A DNA stretch of 64,000 bases, from positions 124,001-188,000 of the forward strand of contig JBAZYO010000001.1 in the NCBI GenBank assembly GCA_041659285.1, read 5' to 3'. Positions 1 through 8,096 of the stretch are shown here, in pieces. The notes beneath the pieces are model-generated. The model saw only the letters and a list, made by a program, of their open reading frames with translations. It ran no database searches and was not told where the DNA came from. Positions within the stretch are counted from its first letter, which is position 1. The number at the start of each line of letters is the position of its first letter. This stretch comes from Vicinamibacterales bacterium (GTDB lineage Bacteria; Acidobacteriota; Vicinamibacteria; Vicinamibacterales; UBA2999). A program made the position numbers and the translations under genes.

Positions 1-2
1 AC

Positions 3-1091
3 TCCGCGCCGCAGGCGTTCTTCGACAGACTGTCTTCCGGATTCGACGTCATCTGGAACAGCCTCACTTACGGCGGCACGTCGGTGGCTGCGGCCCCGCC
101 TGCCTCGGGAAGGCGCACCGCGTTCACGATCGAGTCTCCAGCTTACGCAGGCGAGATGCCCGAAGGTTGGGTCACACGACGGTCCGACAACGTCACGGTC
201 ATCGAGGGGGCGAAGGGCACCGAGGCCTACGAGATGACCATCCGCCTGTCGTTCTTCGACAAGGCGCAGAACACGCTCGAGGGCATGGCGTCGAGTGTCC
301 GCGCGACGCTGTTGGAACTCCCCGGCTCCACCGTTCACCCCGCCGATCTCAAGGCCACGTCGGAAGGGCGCCCGGCGCGGGCGCTGGTCGCGGACTATAC
401 AGGTAAAGACTCGTCGAACCGATCGGGCCCGTTCCGCCAGGTCCTCGCCATCGTCCAATACGACGACCACCTGGTCGTGCTCGGTTATTCGGGTCCTGCA
501 TCGCTGCACGATAAGTACGCCGCGGCGTACGAAATGGTGGGATCAACGCTTCAGGCGCGGCGGTCGTCCACTGCCTCTCGGACCGCGGGGCAGCCGAAGG
601 CCCAGGCGCCTACGGTGACCGCGGGGACGACCAAGCAGTTCAGCGACGCTACATTCGGCATCGCCTTCGAACTCCCGGCGACCTGGACCTATCGCGTCAA
701 CGCGGCCAAGGACTACGTCATCGAAGGACCGAAGGGCACCGAGGCCTACGAACTGTCGGTCGTGCTCCAGTTCGTGACCAAGGCGGCGAATCCCAAGTCA
801 TCGGCGACGGCCCAGGCGCAAAAGCTCGTGGATCAGATCAAGGGCGCGCCCAACGGCGTAATCAAGACGAGCGAGATGCTCACCATCGGCGGGCAGGAGG
901 CCCCGTACTTCGTCGCGACCTACACGGCCGCGGACTCCACCGGCGCCAAGACGCCGTTCGCCCACACCCAGATCGTGATCGACCACGGCGCCTACTACTA
1001 TCTGGTGAGCTATTCCGGTCCCGCGAAGATCTACGAGAAGTACACGAGCGCATTTGAGGGGATGGTTGGCACGTTCCGGTTCACGCGGTGA
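3..1091 (+). CDS. Partial exported-type protein with tandem PsbP/DcrB-like repeats
   Basis: The reading frame is already open at the left edge, so the true start lies outside; an internal GTG at 84 is the first standard start codon seen. Two repeats of about 145 residues follow each other, each with the pattern KGTEAYE, a middle GPF/TPF followed by a strand-rich block, then GYSGP or SYSGP and a final Y..A.E.MVGT. The stub before position 84 (ending FFDRL...F..IW..L) resembles the end of a further repeat, so there are at least three. The fold resembles PsbP/DcrB (DUF1795-like) alpha-beta domains, which occur in secreted proteins of unknown role. Function is not known; the repeat structure is seen directly, the family link is an inference. 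Confidence 0.6.
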   Translation, partial: SAPQAFFDRLSSGFDVIWNSLTYGGTSVAAAPPASGRRTAFTIESPAYAGEMPEGWVTRRSDNVTVIEGAKGTEAYEMTIRLSFFDKAQNTLEGMASSVRATLLELPGSTVHPADLKATSEGRPARALVADYTGKDSSNRSGPFRQVLAIVQYDDHLVVLGYSGPASLHDKYAAAYEMVGSTLQARRSSTASRTAGQPKAQAPTVTAGTTKQFSDATFGIAFELPATWTYRVNAAKDYVIEGPKGTEAYELSVVLQFVTKAANPKSSATAQAQKLVDQIKGAPNGVIKTSEMLTIGGQEAPYFVATYTAADSTGAKTPFAHTQIVIDHGAYYYLVSYSGPAKIYEKYTSAFEGMVGTFRFTR

Positions 1092-1213
1092 GCGGCCCGG
1101 AAGCAAATATGAGCATCGCCGTGGTCTAAGCAGGTAACGCAGTCGCCGTTCCGGACCGATTCTTCGCCTGACGTCGCTTCCAGGGACGGTATCGGGCTTG
1201 CAGTTGTCGTGGC

Positions 1214-2395
1214 ATGCGTTCCATGTGCTTGTCATTGACAATGGCCGTGCTGGTTATCGTCGCGGGGTGCGGCAAGGACACGCCCACCGCGCCAACGCCG
1301 ACACCCGGAGCCGCGATCGGGCTGAGCGGGAATCTTGCCTTCGGCAATGTCACGGTCGGGACCACGGCGACGGCGGCCTTGACGATCACGAACACCGGCT
1401 CGGCTGAGCTCACCGTCACCAGCATCGGCTACCCGGCAGGGTTCAGCGGCAGCTGGGCCGGTGGCTCGATTGCCGCCGCGGCGTCGCAAATCGTCAACGT
1501 GACGTTTGCGCCAACGGCCGGCTCCGCCTACACGGGAACCATCACCGTGAATGCCAATCAGACGAGCGGGACCAATACCATTTCGGTATCAGGAACGGGG
1601 ACGGTATCGCCCACGTTTACGCTTTCGGGTCTCGTCACCGAGTCGGCTCCGACGACCAGCACCGTATTGGCAGGCGTCACCGTGACTTTCGTTGACGGCG
1701 TCAACCAGGGCAAGTCGGCCGCCACGGGCGCCGATGGCCGTTACCAGATCACGGGCGTGTCGAACGGCGGCTACACCGTGAGCGCGACGCGGGCCGGGTA
1801 TGTGAGCGCGGCGCTGCCGGTGGGCATCGACGGGAACACCACGCTGAACATCCGGCTCGATCCGGTCGGCCCGCGGACCAGTTTTGGCCCAGGGCAATAC
1901 CGCGTCAACACCGACATCCCGGCCGGGCTCTATTACAGCGACCCCGGACACGGTTGTCGCTTCCAGCGTCTGCGCGGCTTTGGCGGCACGTCGAGCGAGG
2001 TGATCACCACCACGCAGGTCAACTTTGACGCCGGCCAGTGGATCGTGCAGTTGCTGACTGCCGACGCCGGCTTCGAAACCGAGTCCTCGTGCGGAGCCTG
2101 GTTCACGACGCCACGGCGCGGTCTTCAGACCGTCATCTCAGCCGGGTCGTGGGTCGTCGGGATTCAAGTCACGGCAGGCACCTATCGCGCCGAGAACAGC
2201 GGGCTGGGCTGCGAATGGCAGCGCCTCGGCAACTTCACCGGGAGCTTCGACGCCATCATTGCGAGTGGGTTCGCGAGCAGCGCCGGCCCGCAGTTGGTCA
2301 CCATCGCGGCCACCGACACCGGGTTCAGCACCACGGCCGATTGCGGGTCGTGGCTGCGAACGACCGCCGCCACCGCGGCCGTGCCCGTGAAATGA
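1214..2395 (+). CDS. Lipoprotein with ASH-type and carboxypeptidase-regulatory-like domains
   Basis: A hydrophobic leader ends in a lipobox (VAGC near residue 19), so the mature protein should be lipid-anchored at Cys19. Domain order: about residues 35-130, an Ig-like ASH/choice-of-anchor-D module (LAFGNVTVGTTA, then SVSGTGT); about 135-215, a carboxypeptidase regulatory-like fold (GADGRYQITGVSNGGYTVSA); 220-393, two copies of a short Cys-containing beta module (FGPGQYRVNTDIPAG...C.FQRL / VGIQVTAGTYRAENS...CEWQRL), each followed by F.T...CG.W. The last module is common in secreted actinobacterial and acidobacterial proteins but has no known function. Likely a cell-surface protein. The start is the first ATG before the leader; an ATG nine bases on is equally possible. 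Confidence 0.75.
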   Translation: MRSMCLSLTMAVLVIVAGCGKDTPTAPTPTPGAAIGLSGNLAFGNVTVGTTATAALTITNTGSAELTVTSIGYPAGFSGSWAGGSIAAAASQIVNVTFAPTAGSAYTGTITVNANQTSGTNTISVSGTGTVSPTFTLSGLVTESAPTTSTVLAGVTVTFVDGVNQGKSAATGADGRYQITGVSNGGYTVSATRAGYVSAALPVGIDGNTTLNIRLDPVGPRTSFGPGQYRVNTDIPAGLYYSDPGHGCRFQRLRGFGGTSSEVITTTQVNFDAGQWIVQLLTADAGFETESSCGAWFTTPRRGLQTVISAGSWVVGIQVTAGTYRAENSGLGCEWQRLGNFTGSFDAIIASGFASSAGPQLVTIAATDTGFSTTADCGSWLRTTAATAAVPVK

Positions 2396-2432
2396 CCGGC
2401 CGGCCTGCCAGGGAGGCTTCGCGGCGCTCTTG

Positions 2433-2570
2433 TCAGGGATGCGACTGGTTGTATTCAGCCAGCCACTGCCGGCTCATGGTGCCCATGTCGCGGGTGTTGG
2501 ACTCGACCCAGTACCGCCCGGTCATGATCATGATGACCACGCCGCCGAAGCCGATTGCCAGGAACAGCAT
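2433..2570 (-). CDS. Tiny single-pass membrane protein (45 aa)
   Basis: A short frame begins ATG-CTG-TTC and encodes MLFLAIGFGGVVIMIM, an evident membrane segment, followed by a polar tail with TGRYWVESNTRDMG and ending SHP. A GAGA stretch precedes the start, and the gene lies 8 bases after another tiny membrane gene on the same strand, which makes an operon likely. No family is recognised. Support comes from the hydrophobic profile, the ribosome-binding site and the tandem layout; homologues would be needed to confirm it. Confidence 0.5.
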   Translation of the reverse strand: MLFLAIGFGGVVIMIMTGRYWVESNTRDMGTMSRQWLAEYNQSHP

Positions 2571-2578
2571 CGCGTCTC

Positions 2579-2758
2579 CTACAGTCCGCTGAAGACCATC
2601 CGCCCGAGGCGGAGGGCAAGGGCGACCACGAGCGCGATGGGGACGCCGACAATCAGCACGCCCAGGGCGACGCCCCAGACGGCGGCAAACACGCCGAGCG
2701 CATCGGTCACGCCGGTGGTCCAGGACTCAAAACGACTGACAGAAGTGGTGTTGATCAC
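2579..2758 (-). CDS. Tiny membrane protein (59 aa)
   Basis: The frame starts at GTG, preceded by a clear GGAGGG ribosome-binding site five bases upstream. The product begins VINTTSVSRFESW and then has a long hydrophobic stretch (ALGVFAAVWGVALGVLIVG and on to VALALRL), ending RMVFSGL. One or two membrane passes are expected. It is the first gene of a two-gene cluster of tiny membrane proteins transcribed away from the neighbouring exported-protein gene. Function is unknown. Confidence 0.55.
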   Translation of the reverse strand: MINTTSVSRFESWTTGVTDALGVFAAVWGVALGVLIVGVPIALVVALALRLGRMVFSGL

Positions 2759-2859
2759 AAGCCCTCCAATGACGTGCCTTGGTGAGGGCTGGGGGCCAGG
2801 CGCGGCCGCAGTGCTCAGGAAAGCGGAAGTAAGGTAATTAGTATACCCCGCCCCGGGAG

Positions 2860-2865
2860 TAAGCT
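2860..2865 (+). promoter_or_regulatory. Candidate leaderless -10 element (TAAGCT)
   Basis: TAAGCT ends exactly 6 bases before the ATG of the downstream gene and there is no Shine-Dalgarno sequence in between. The same spacing recurs before several other genes in the window. No convincing -35 box was found. Confidence 0.4.
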
Positions 2866-2871
2866 GAAATC

Positions 2872-3309
2872 ATGAGGTTGCTGCTGCTGACCGTTGCGGT
2901 CGCCCTGTGCGGCGGACTGGTGTCCGCGCAGGAGAAGCCGGTCCCGAAAGACTCCACGCGACTCTCGATCCCGGGCTGCGCCTACGACCGGCTGTTCATC
3001 GTCGACATCAGTCCCGACAACGAAATGCCGCGGACCGACATGAAGCCGGGCCGGCGCCTCCGCCTGTCGGGCCCGAAGAAGCTGCTCGAGGAAATCAAGG
3101 CGCGCGGGCGCGACATGGTCGAGATCACCGGGCTGGTGCGCAAGACAGATCTCATCGAGCAGGGTGTCGGCCTGGCCGGCGGCCGCATCCGCATCATGCC
3201 GGGCCGATCGCCGGTCGGCAGCACCGCCGGCCGCGACTCCGGTGTGAGCCAGGCCGTGATCGACGTGGAGTCGTGGCGCCTGCTGAACGCCACGTGTCCG
3301 TCGCGGTGA
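2872..3309 (+). CDS. Exported hypothetical protein
   Basis: A classical signal peptide (MRLLLLTVAVALCGGLVSAQ) is followed by about 125 residues with a probable OB-like beta core: LRLSGPKKLLEEIKARG then MVEITGLVRKTDL. Two cysteines remain after cleavage (GCAYDRL and the C-terminal NATCPSR), which could pair in the periplasm. No named family is recognised. The next gene starts inside its stop codon (GTGA), so the two are translationally coupled. A TAAGCT hexamer six bases before the ATG suggests leaderless transcription. Confidence 0.7.
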   Translation: MRLLLLTVAVALCGGLVSAQEKPVPKDSTRLSIPGCAYDRLFIVDISPDNEMPRTDMKPGRRLRLSGPKKLLEEIKARGRDMVEITGLVRKTDLIEQGVGLAGGRIRIMPGRSPVGSTAGRDSGVSQAVIDVESWRLLNATCPSR

Positions 3310-3668
3310 TCGGCACCATCTACAAGATCGCGCCGGCGGGCCTGTGGCGCGAGGCGGTGGAGAAGGGCCGCTTCACCGGCTCGCCGGTGGATGTGAAGGA
3401 CGGCTTCATCCATTTCTCGACGGCGGCGCAAGTCCGCGACACGGCCGCGAAGCATTTTGCCGGCGCCGCCGACCTGGTGCTGGTTGCGGTCGCAACGACC
3501 GGTCTCGACCTTCGGTGGGAGCCGTCGCGCGGCGGCGACCTGTTTCCTCACCTCTACGACGAACTGCCGTTGAGCGCGGTGCGGTGGGTGACGCCGCTGC
3601 CGCTCGACGCCGATGGGCACCATCGGTTTCCGGAGCCGCTCCCATCGACAGCGCCCGCTCGCGGGTGA
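3306..3668 (+). CDS. DUF952 family protein
   Basis: The protein begins VIGTIYKIAPAGLW and carries the family pattern IYKI...W..A...G.F.GSPVDVKDGFIHFSTA, then LVLVAVATTGLDLRWEPS and LFPHLYDELPL..V. DUF952 proteins are small cytosolic proteins of about 110 residues with no proven reaction; the conserved His residues suggest a possible enzyme-like pocket. GTG at 3306 overlaps the stop of the exported protein upstream by four bases and fits the family start best; an in-frame GTG at 3294 is the alternative. Confidence 0.85.
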   Translation: MIGTIYKIAPAGLWREAVEKGRFTGSPVDVKDGFIHFSTAAQVRDTAAKHFAGAADLVLVAVATTGLDLRWEPSRGGDLFPHLYDELPLSAVRWVTPLPLDADGHHRFPEPLPSTAPARG

Positions 3669-3675
3669 CTGCGGA

Positions 3676-4839
3676 TCAGTGACGTGCGTGCCTCTCCGTG
3701 TCAGTGGCCATGTCCAGCGGACTCCACGGGATCCGCGCGGCGGCGGCGAGCAACGGCAACACCGAGATCAGGAAGCGCGCCTCTTCCGAGGCATCGCCGA
3801 CGGCCATCACGATGATGGAGTACGCGGTGACGGCGATCAGGAGGTTGTACGGCGCCGCCAACAGCCGCAGCGCGGAGCCCGGCGCGCGAACCAGCGCCGT
3901 CCCGAGCGCGATCACGTTCGCCAGCAGCAATCCCGACAGGATCCAGACGGTGGGCCGATAGAAGCGAAAGACGGGGTGGTTTGGATCATGCGAGTAGATG
4001 CCGGTGCGGACCTGGATCACCAGCGCCTGCACGCGCCGGATCGCGTGCTTGATCGCGGTCACCGGATTGTGCCGCACGAACTGCACGACCGCGCGGGTCA
4101 GCCGCTGGCTGTTGTCGAAGTGTTCCCCGGTGTTGATGTTCGGATCCCGGCCCGGCGCGAGCGGGGCGTTGCCCGGTTCGGGCGCGAGGGGCACCGCGCC
4201 CACCATGGGCCAGGCCCGGATCAAGTTGAACCCGACGTGGTTGCTCCACGTGAGCTGTCCGAACCGCCACGCCTGGTGCACGTGCCAGCCACCGGTAAAG
4301 ACCATCAACGGGATCAGGAACGCAATGACCTGGCGGCGCGACCGTGTCCACAACATCGCGCCGGCGCAGGCGGCCACGTAGATCACGATGGGGAAGAGAA
4401 ACGGCCGGGTGAGCTCAGCCATCGTCAGGCACAATCCCGCGCCGGCGGCCAGCGGGACCCGGAGACCCGGCGAGCCCGTGCACAGGATGGTCCGCTGCAG
4501 GCACGCGACGAACAGCAGGATGAACAGCGGAAAGTAGGCGTCGGCCACCATCGGGTTGCCGGGATGGATGGCGGCGGCGCTGGTCAACAGGATCACGGCC
4601 GTGGCGAACGAGGCCAGCAGTGCGACCGGCGAGCGGCGGTTAAGCAGGATGGGAAGCAGGAAGGCGAGAGCCAGCGCGGCGGGATACGCGGTCTCGGTCA
4701 TGAAGAGCGCGTCGCCGGTCCACCACACGTTCGCGATCTCGAGCAGCGAGATCACCGGGGGAATGGCCATGCGGAGGTCGCGCAGATACACCGCCACGCT
4801 CGACCACGTGGGGAAGTCCTCCGGCGCGAAGACGAACAT
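3676..4839 (-). CDS. GT39-like multi-spanning membrane protein
   Basis: About ten hydrophobic segments are separated by short loops, with a periplasmic-type loop rich in Pro, His and Asn (NINTGEHFDNSQRLTR, YSHDPNHPVFRFYRP) and a charged end (ASEEARFLISVLPLL), as in C-terminal halves of dolichyl-phosphate-mannose transferase-like (GT-C) proteins. These move sugars from a lipid carrier to a target outside the membrane. The ATG at 4839 cuts off a first membrane segment: the frame stays open upstream (QPYLAAAVIAAYLAF) to about 4977, where only a CTG is available 7 bases after the previous stop, so the true start may be non-standard. It is the last gene of the exosortase operon, consistent with surface glycan assembly. 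The exact sugar and the family assignment are uncertain. Confidence 0.65.
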   Translation of the reverse strand: MFVFAPEDFPTWSSVAVYLRDLRMAIPPVISLLEIANVWWTGDALFMTETAYPAALALAFLLPILLNRRSPVALLASFATAVILLTSAAAIHPGNPMVADAYFPLFILLFVACLQRTILCTGSPGLRVPLAAGAGLCLTMAELTRPFLFPIVIYVAACAGAMLWTRSRRQVIAFLIPLMVFTGGWHVHQAWRFGQLTWSNHVGFNLIRAWPMVGAVPLAPEPGNAPLAPGRDPNINTGEHFDNSQRLTRAVVQFVRHNPVTAIKHAIRRVQALVIQVRTGIYSHDPNHPVFRFYRPTVWILSGLLLANVIALGTALVRAPGSALRLLAAPYNLLIAVTAYSIIVMAVGDASEEARFLISVLPLLAAAARIPWSPLDMATDTERHARH

Positions 4840-4984
4840 CCACGTAGTGGCCGCGTCCGCCTGGGCATCGCGGAGGATCCACGCGGCGAAGGCCAGGTAC
4901 GCAGCGATGACGGCCGCTGCCAGGTAGGGCTGCGAGGCCGGCGTCCACGGCCGCTGCCAGGACCACCGGCTCGTCAGGGGCCGC

Positions 4985-5221
4985 TCAGTGATAGTGTCCG
5001 TGCTCCGCCGACCAGACGCCGCCGGGCCTGGCCACGTCGGTGTCGCCGGTCAGCGACGAGATGCCGACCGCCAGGCCGGCCGCCATCAGCAGGCCCACCA
5101 CCACGAGCATCACCATGTTGCCGCGGCTCTTCTGTTCCTTGAGCTCGCAGCATTTCTTGAACTTCTTGCCGCTGCCGCACGGGCACGCATCGTTTCGTCC
5201 TGCTTTGGTGGTCTGCGCCAT
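4985..5221 (-). CDS. SEC-C zinc-motif protein with membrane anchor
   Basis: The N-terminus carries a SEC-C motif, GRNDACPCGSGKKFKKCC, whose CxC and CC cysteines bind zinc; in SecA this motif contacts SecB and the ribosome. It is followed by a hydrophobic segment (NMVMLVVVGLLMAAGLAVGI) and a short tail VWSAEHGHYH, a His-rich end that could also bind metal. ATG at 5221 has an AAGGGA box in front; an upstream TTG start is possible but less likely. The gene sits inside the exosortase/glycan operon, so a link to export is a reasonable guess, not shown. Confidence 0.75.
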   Translation of the reverse strand: MAQTTKAGRNDACPCGSGKKFKKCCELKEQKSRGNMVMLVVVGLLMAAGLAVGISSLTGDTDVARPGGVWSAEHGHYH

Positions 5222-5307
5222 GGTGGTCCCTTTCAACGGTCTCGGTGCCTATCCTGACCCTCCCGCGGGCCGCGGTCAAGCGGCGCGAATCGACCAGGAC
5301 GACGGGG

Positions 5308-6132
5308 TTACGTGTGCGTGACCGAGGTCGAGGCCCGGGGCGCCGCCGGCTTTCGCACCACCGTGGCCAGCAGGTAGCCGTGCCTGCGCACCGCGGGCAC
5401 GTGACGATCGAGGAACACGAATGGGGACACCAGCGCGCCGGTCACGCTGGCGAGCGGCCGGAACCAGGAGTGGCAGGCCAGGTCGAGCATCCGCAACCAG
5501 CCGGGGATGAAGAGAATGGCCGTCTCGGCGACCACTTCCAGTCCGGCCCGCTCGAGCATCTGCCGCAACGCCCGCCGCGTGTACGACTTCTCGTAGCCGT
5601 ACCCGTAGATCCCCACGGCCTGCATCACCGTGGCCAGCAGCGGCCGCAGGAACGGGTCGAGACGATTGGGCACGCCGATGATGGCGCGCCCCCCGGGCTT
5701 GAGCACCCGCGTCATTTCCGCGACCGCGCGCTCCGTTTCGGCAAAGTGTTCGATCGTGCCCATCGAGTAGACGGCGTCGAAGCTGCCGTCCGCGAAGGGG
5801 AGATCGCGGACGTCGCCGACCGCGCTCGACAGGCCATCCGCAAACCCCGCCGCGGCGAACGCGTCCTGAGCCATCATCAGCGTGGGCCTGGAAATGTCCA
5901 CGCCGAATGCGCGCGCCCCACGCGCATGCGCCCACACGAGGATGCGCGTGTTGCGGGCTTCGTCCCACAAGTCGGTCTTGAGGATCGAGAGTCCGTCGAG
6001 CGCGCCGAAGTGCTCGGTGAACAGGCGCTGTTCGTTGTCCGCGTAGTACCGGGTCGAGGCCGCGCCTGACAGGTCTGGAAATCGTTCACCCACGCCCGCC
6101 CAGAAACGGCGGTAGCTGGACGGCGTCATCAT
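5308..6132 (-). CDS. Class I SAM-dependent methyltransferase
   Basis: A Methyltransferase_11-type core is present: ARGARAFGVDISRPTLMMAQ (acidic residue binding the ribose of SAM), VGDVRDLPFADGSFDAVYSMGTIEHF (motifs II-III) and EMTRVLKPGGRAIIGVPN. The usual GxGxG loop is weak here. The C-terminal part contains hydrophobic stretches near ILFIPGWLRML and ALVSPFVFL, suggesting contact with membrane or a lipid-linked substrate. The start overlaps the stop of the GT-C-like gene by four bases (ATGA), so it is co-translated. Substrate unknown; the genetic setting points to a surface polymer or lipid carrier. Confidence 0.8.
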   Translation of the reverse strand: MMTPSSYRRFWAGVGERFPDLSGAASTRYYADNEQRLFTEHFGALDGLSILKTDLWDEARNTRILVWAHARGARAFGVDISRPTLMMAQDAFAAAGFADGLSSAVGDVRDLPFADGSFDAVYSMGTIEHFAETERAVAEMTRVLKPGGRAIIGVPNRLDPFLRPLLATVMQAVGIYGYGYEKSYTRRALRQMLERAGLEVVAETAILFIPGWLRMLDLACHSWFRPLASVTGALVSPFVFLDRHVPAVRRHGYLLATVVRKPAAPRASTSVTHT

Positions 6133-8096
6133 GGATCTTCACCTTCGACAGCCCAGGTCCACGTGCCGATGGCGATCGACAGCGGCCGGCGATCGCGGTT
6201 GTGGATCACCTCGTCGGCGACGGTAGGCGGTTCGTCGGGACGGAACTTCAGCTCGTGCGCGCCTCTGGGAAAGGTGAAGGGCGCGGTGACGTACGAGCGG
6301 CGCCCGGGCGCCACGACCAGGGTCTGCACCGGGCGACCGTCCACCAGAAGCGACACGCGCCGATCATAATGGAACGCCGCCGCTTCCAAATGAAGCGTCG
6401 CCACGATGGGGCGGGGCGTGGTGTTTTCGATGACCCATGCCGCCTCGGCGCCCATCCATCGCCACGACCACTCGACATCGTGCTCGCGCGGTGAGAATCC
6501 CGTGATCGTGCCGGTGTAGAGCGCCGGCGGCCTGGCCACGACCGCGAACACCCGCCCATCATCAAAGCTCGCGGTGACGCGCAAGCCGTCCCCCTCGGCC
6601 GGCCGGGCGATCGCTGGTGTGCGCTGCCCATCGCGCCGGAAGAGCACGTGCGTGTAGCCGTTCGCTGCGAGCTTCTTCGCCAGGTTCGGTTCGGCGCAGT
6701 CGGCAATCGCCTCGCTCAGCAGCAGGATTCGGTCGCTGGTCAGCCAGGGGATCGACGCCGCGTCCGGCGTGCGAGGCGCGCAGTCAAGAATCCGCATGGC
6801 TTCCGGCTGCTGCATGACCCACCGGTGTGCCGTCGTCGGCAGCACGTCACGCCAGAGCGCCGATGGCGGGACCGCATACTCGGCGGCGACGAGCGCCAGG
6901 AGGGCGGCGGCGGCAATCCGCGCGCGCCAGGTCGCCGACCGAAGCAGCCAATCGACGCCGATGCCGGCCAGCAACGCCGCCATGAGCTGCACCACGACAC
7001 CGAATCGCGCGTAGGACCGGAACCACGGCATCACGTCGTACAGCAGCGCCGACGGCCGCACGAAGGTGAACGTCCCGATGGTCCGCTCCGGCGACAGCGA
7101 GCAGAGCAGCGCCGCGCTGGCGACAATGACGAGGACGGGAACGTGCGCGAGGGGCGCGGGCGGCCGCACGCGCACGAGCCACCGGAAGATCGCGATGAGC
7201 CCGAGCGCGACAATGCCCCAGCCAAGGCTTACCTGTTGTTCGAGCAGCCCTTGGTGGACGCCGGCGCCATCCCACACGCGCCGCGCCGTTGCCCCGAGCA
7301 GTGGATTCGAAACCGGCGGCACGAGATAGCTCCACCATTTCGCGCTGTAGCGGAACAGGTCGGCACGTGAAAATGCGAACGCAGCAGGGTCCATCTCCAC
7401 GGCACTGGTAGCGAACCACGCGTAAGCCAGTCCCGCGGCCGCCACGAGCAGGAGAGTCCCGGCGGTCACGCCCAGCCGGCGTAGCGGCTGCGTTCCGGCC
7501 CGGCGAGTGCCAACCCAGTAAGCGGCTACGGCCACCGGCGTGATGGCGGCGGCGATGAAGCCCCCGTAGAAATTCGACAGCGTGACGGCCACCGTCGCGG
7601 CGCCCAGGGCCGCGACCGCGCCGGGCGTGGCGGCGTCGAGACACCGCCACAGCGCGAGGAGGTAGAGCGGTATCCATTGGGTCTGCGCGATGTGCGGGTG
7701 ATAGGCGGCCTGTGCCAGGTGGAACGGGGAGAACGCGTAGGCCATGGCCACGACGGTTGCGCCCGCCGGCGAGAGCGCCAGATGCCGTGCCAGCAGGTAC
7801 GATGCCGCGGCGGCCAGGGGAAAGCTGATCAGAACCAGCCAGTTGTAGGCGGCCACTGCGCCCAACGCGCGCGCGATCAGCGCGCCGGTCAGATCGGTGA
7901 GCGGCTGCGCATACTCGCCGCGAGCGAGCGGGCGCTCGAACCGCTGCATGACGGTGAAGGGATCGTGGTGGCGGCCGACTGTCTCGGCTCCGAACACGCG
8001 CTCCGACGGGGCGCGAAGAACGGGTGCGCCCAGCAGCACGGTGACGATTACCGCCAGTGCCGTGACCGCGCCGAGTTCAGCGAGCCGCCCGGACAC
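6129..8096 (-). CDS. GT-C/YfhO-like membrane protein with C-terminal beta domain
   Basis: 655 residues with about eleven membrane segments in the first two thirds, then a soluble beta-sandwich (VEWSWRWMGAEAAWVIEN...VVAPGRRSYVTAPFTFPRGAHELKF). The first outer loop holds GRHHDPFTVMQRF, where GT-C enzymes keep catalytic acids, and the segment YAFSPFHLAQAAYHPH follows. This layout matches lipid-carrier-dependent glycosyltransferase-like proteins of the GT-C/YfhO group. It starts at GTG, overlapping the exosortase gene by 20 bases, and ends overlapping the methyltransferase by four. Role in surface glycan transfer is inferred from fold and setting. Confidence 0.7.
   Translation of the reverse strand: MSGRLAELGAVTALAVIVTVLLGAPVLRAPSERVFGAETVGRHHDPFTVMQRFERPLARGEYAQPLTDLTGALIARALGAVAAYNWLVLISFPLAAAASYLLARHLALSPAGATVVAMAYAFSPFHLAQAAYHPHIAQTQWIPLYLLALWRCLDAATPGAVAALGAATVAVTLSNFYGGFIAAAITPVAVAAYWVGTRRAGTQPLRRLGVTAGTLLLVAAAGLAYAWFATSAVEMDPAAFAFSRADLFRYSAKWWSYLVPPVSNPLLGATARRVWDGAGVHQGLLEQQVSLGWGIVALGLIAIFRWLVRVRPPAPLAHVPVLVIVASAALLCSLSPERTIGTFTFVRPSALLYDVMPWFRSYARFGVVVQLMAALLAGIGVDWLLRSATWRARIAAAALLALVAAEYAVPPSALWRDVLPTTAHRWVMQQPEAMRILDCAPRTPDAASIPWLTSDRILLLSEAIADCAEPNLAKKLAANGYTHVLFRRDGQRTPAIARPAEGDGLRVTASFDDGRVFAVVARPPALYTGTITGFSPREHDVEWSWRWMGAEAAWVIENTTPRPIVATLHLEAAAFHYDRRVSLLVDGRPVQTLVVAPGRRSYVTAPFTFPRGAHELKFRPDEPPTVADEVIHNRDRRPLSIAIGTWTWAVEGEDP

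Noticed and set aside
3613..5142. Plus-strand 509-codon frame
   Set aside because: Antisense to the GT39-like and SEC-C genes, rich in Arg, Gln and His, with no domain.
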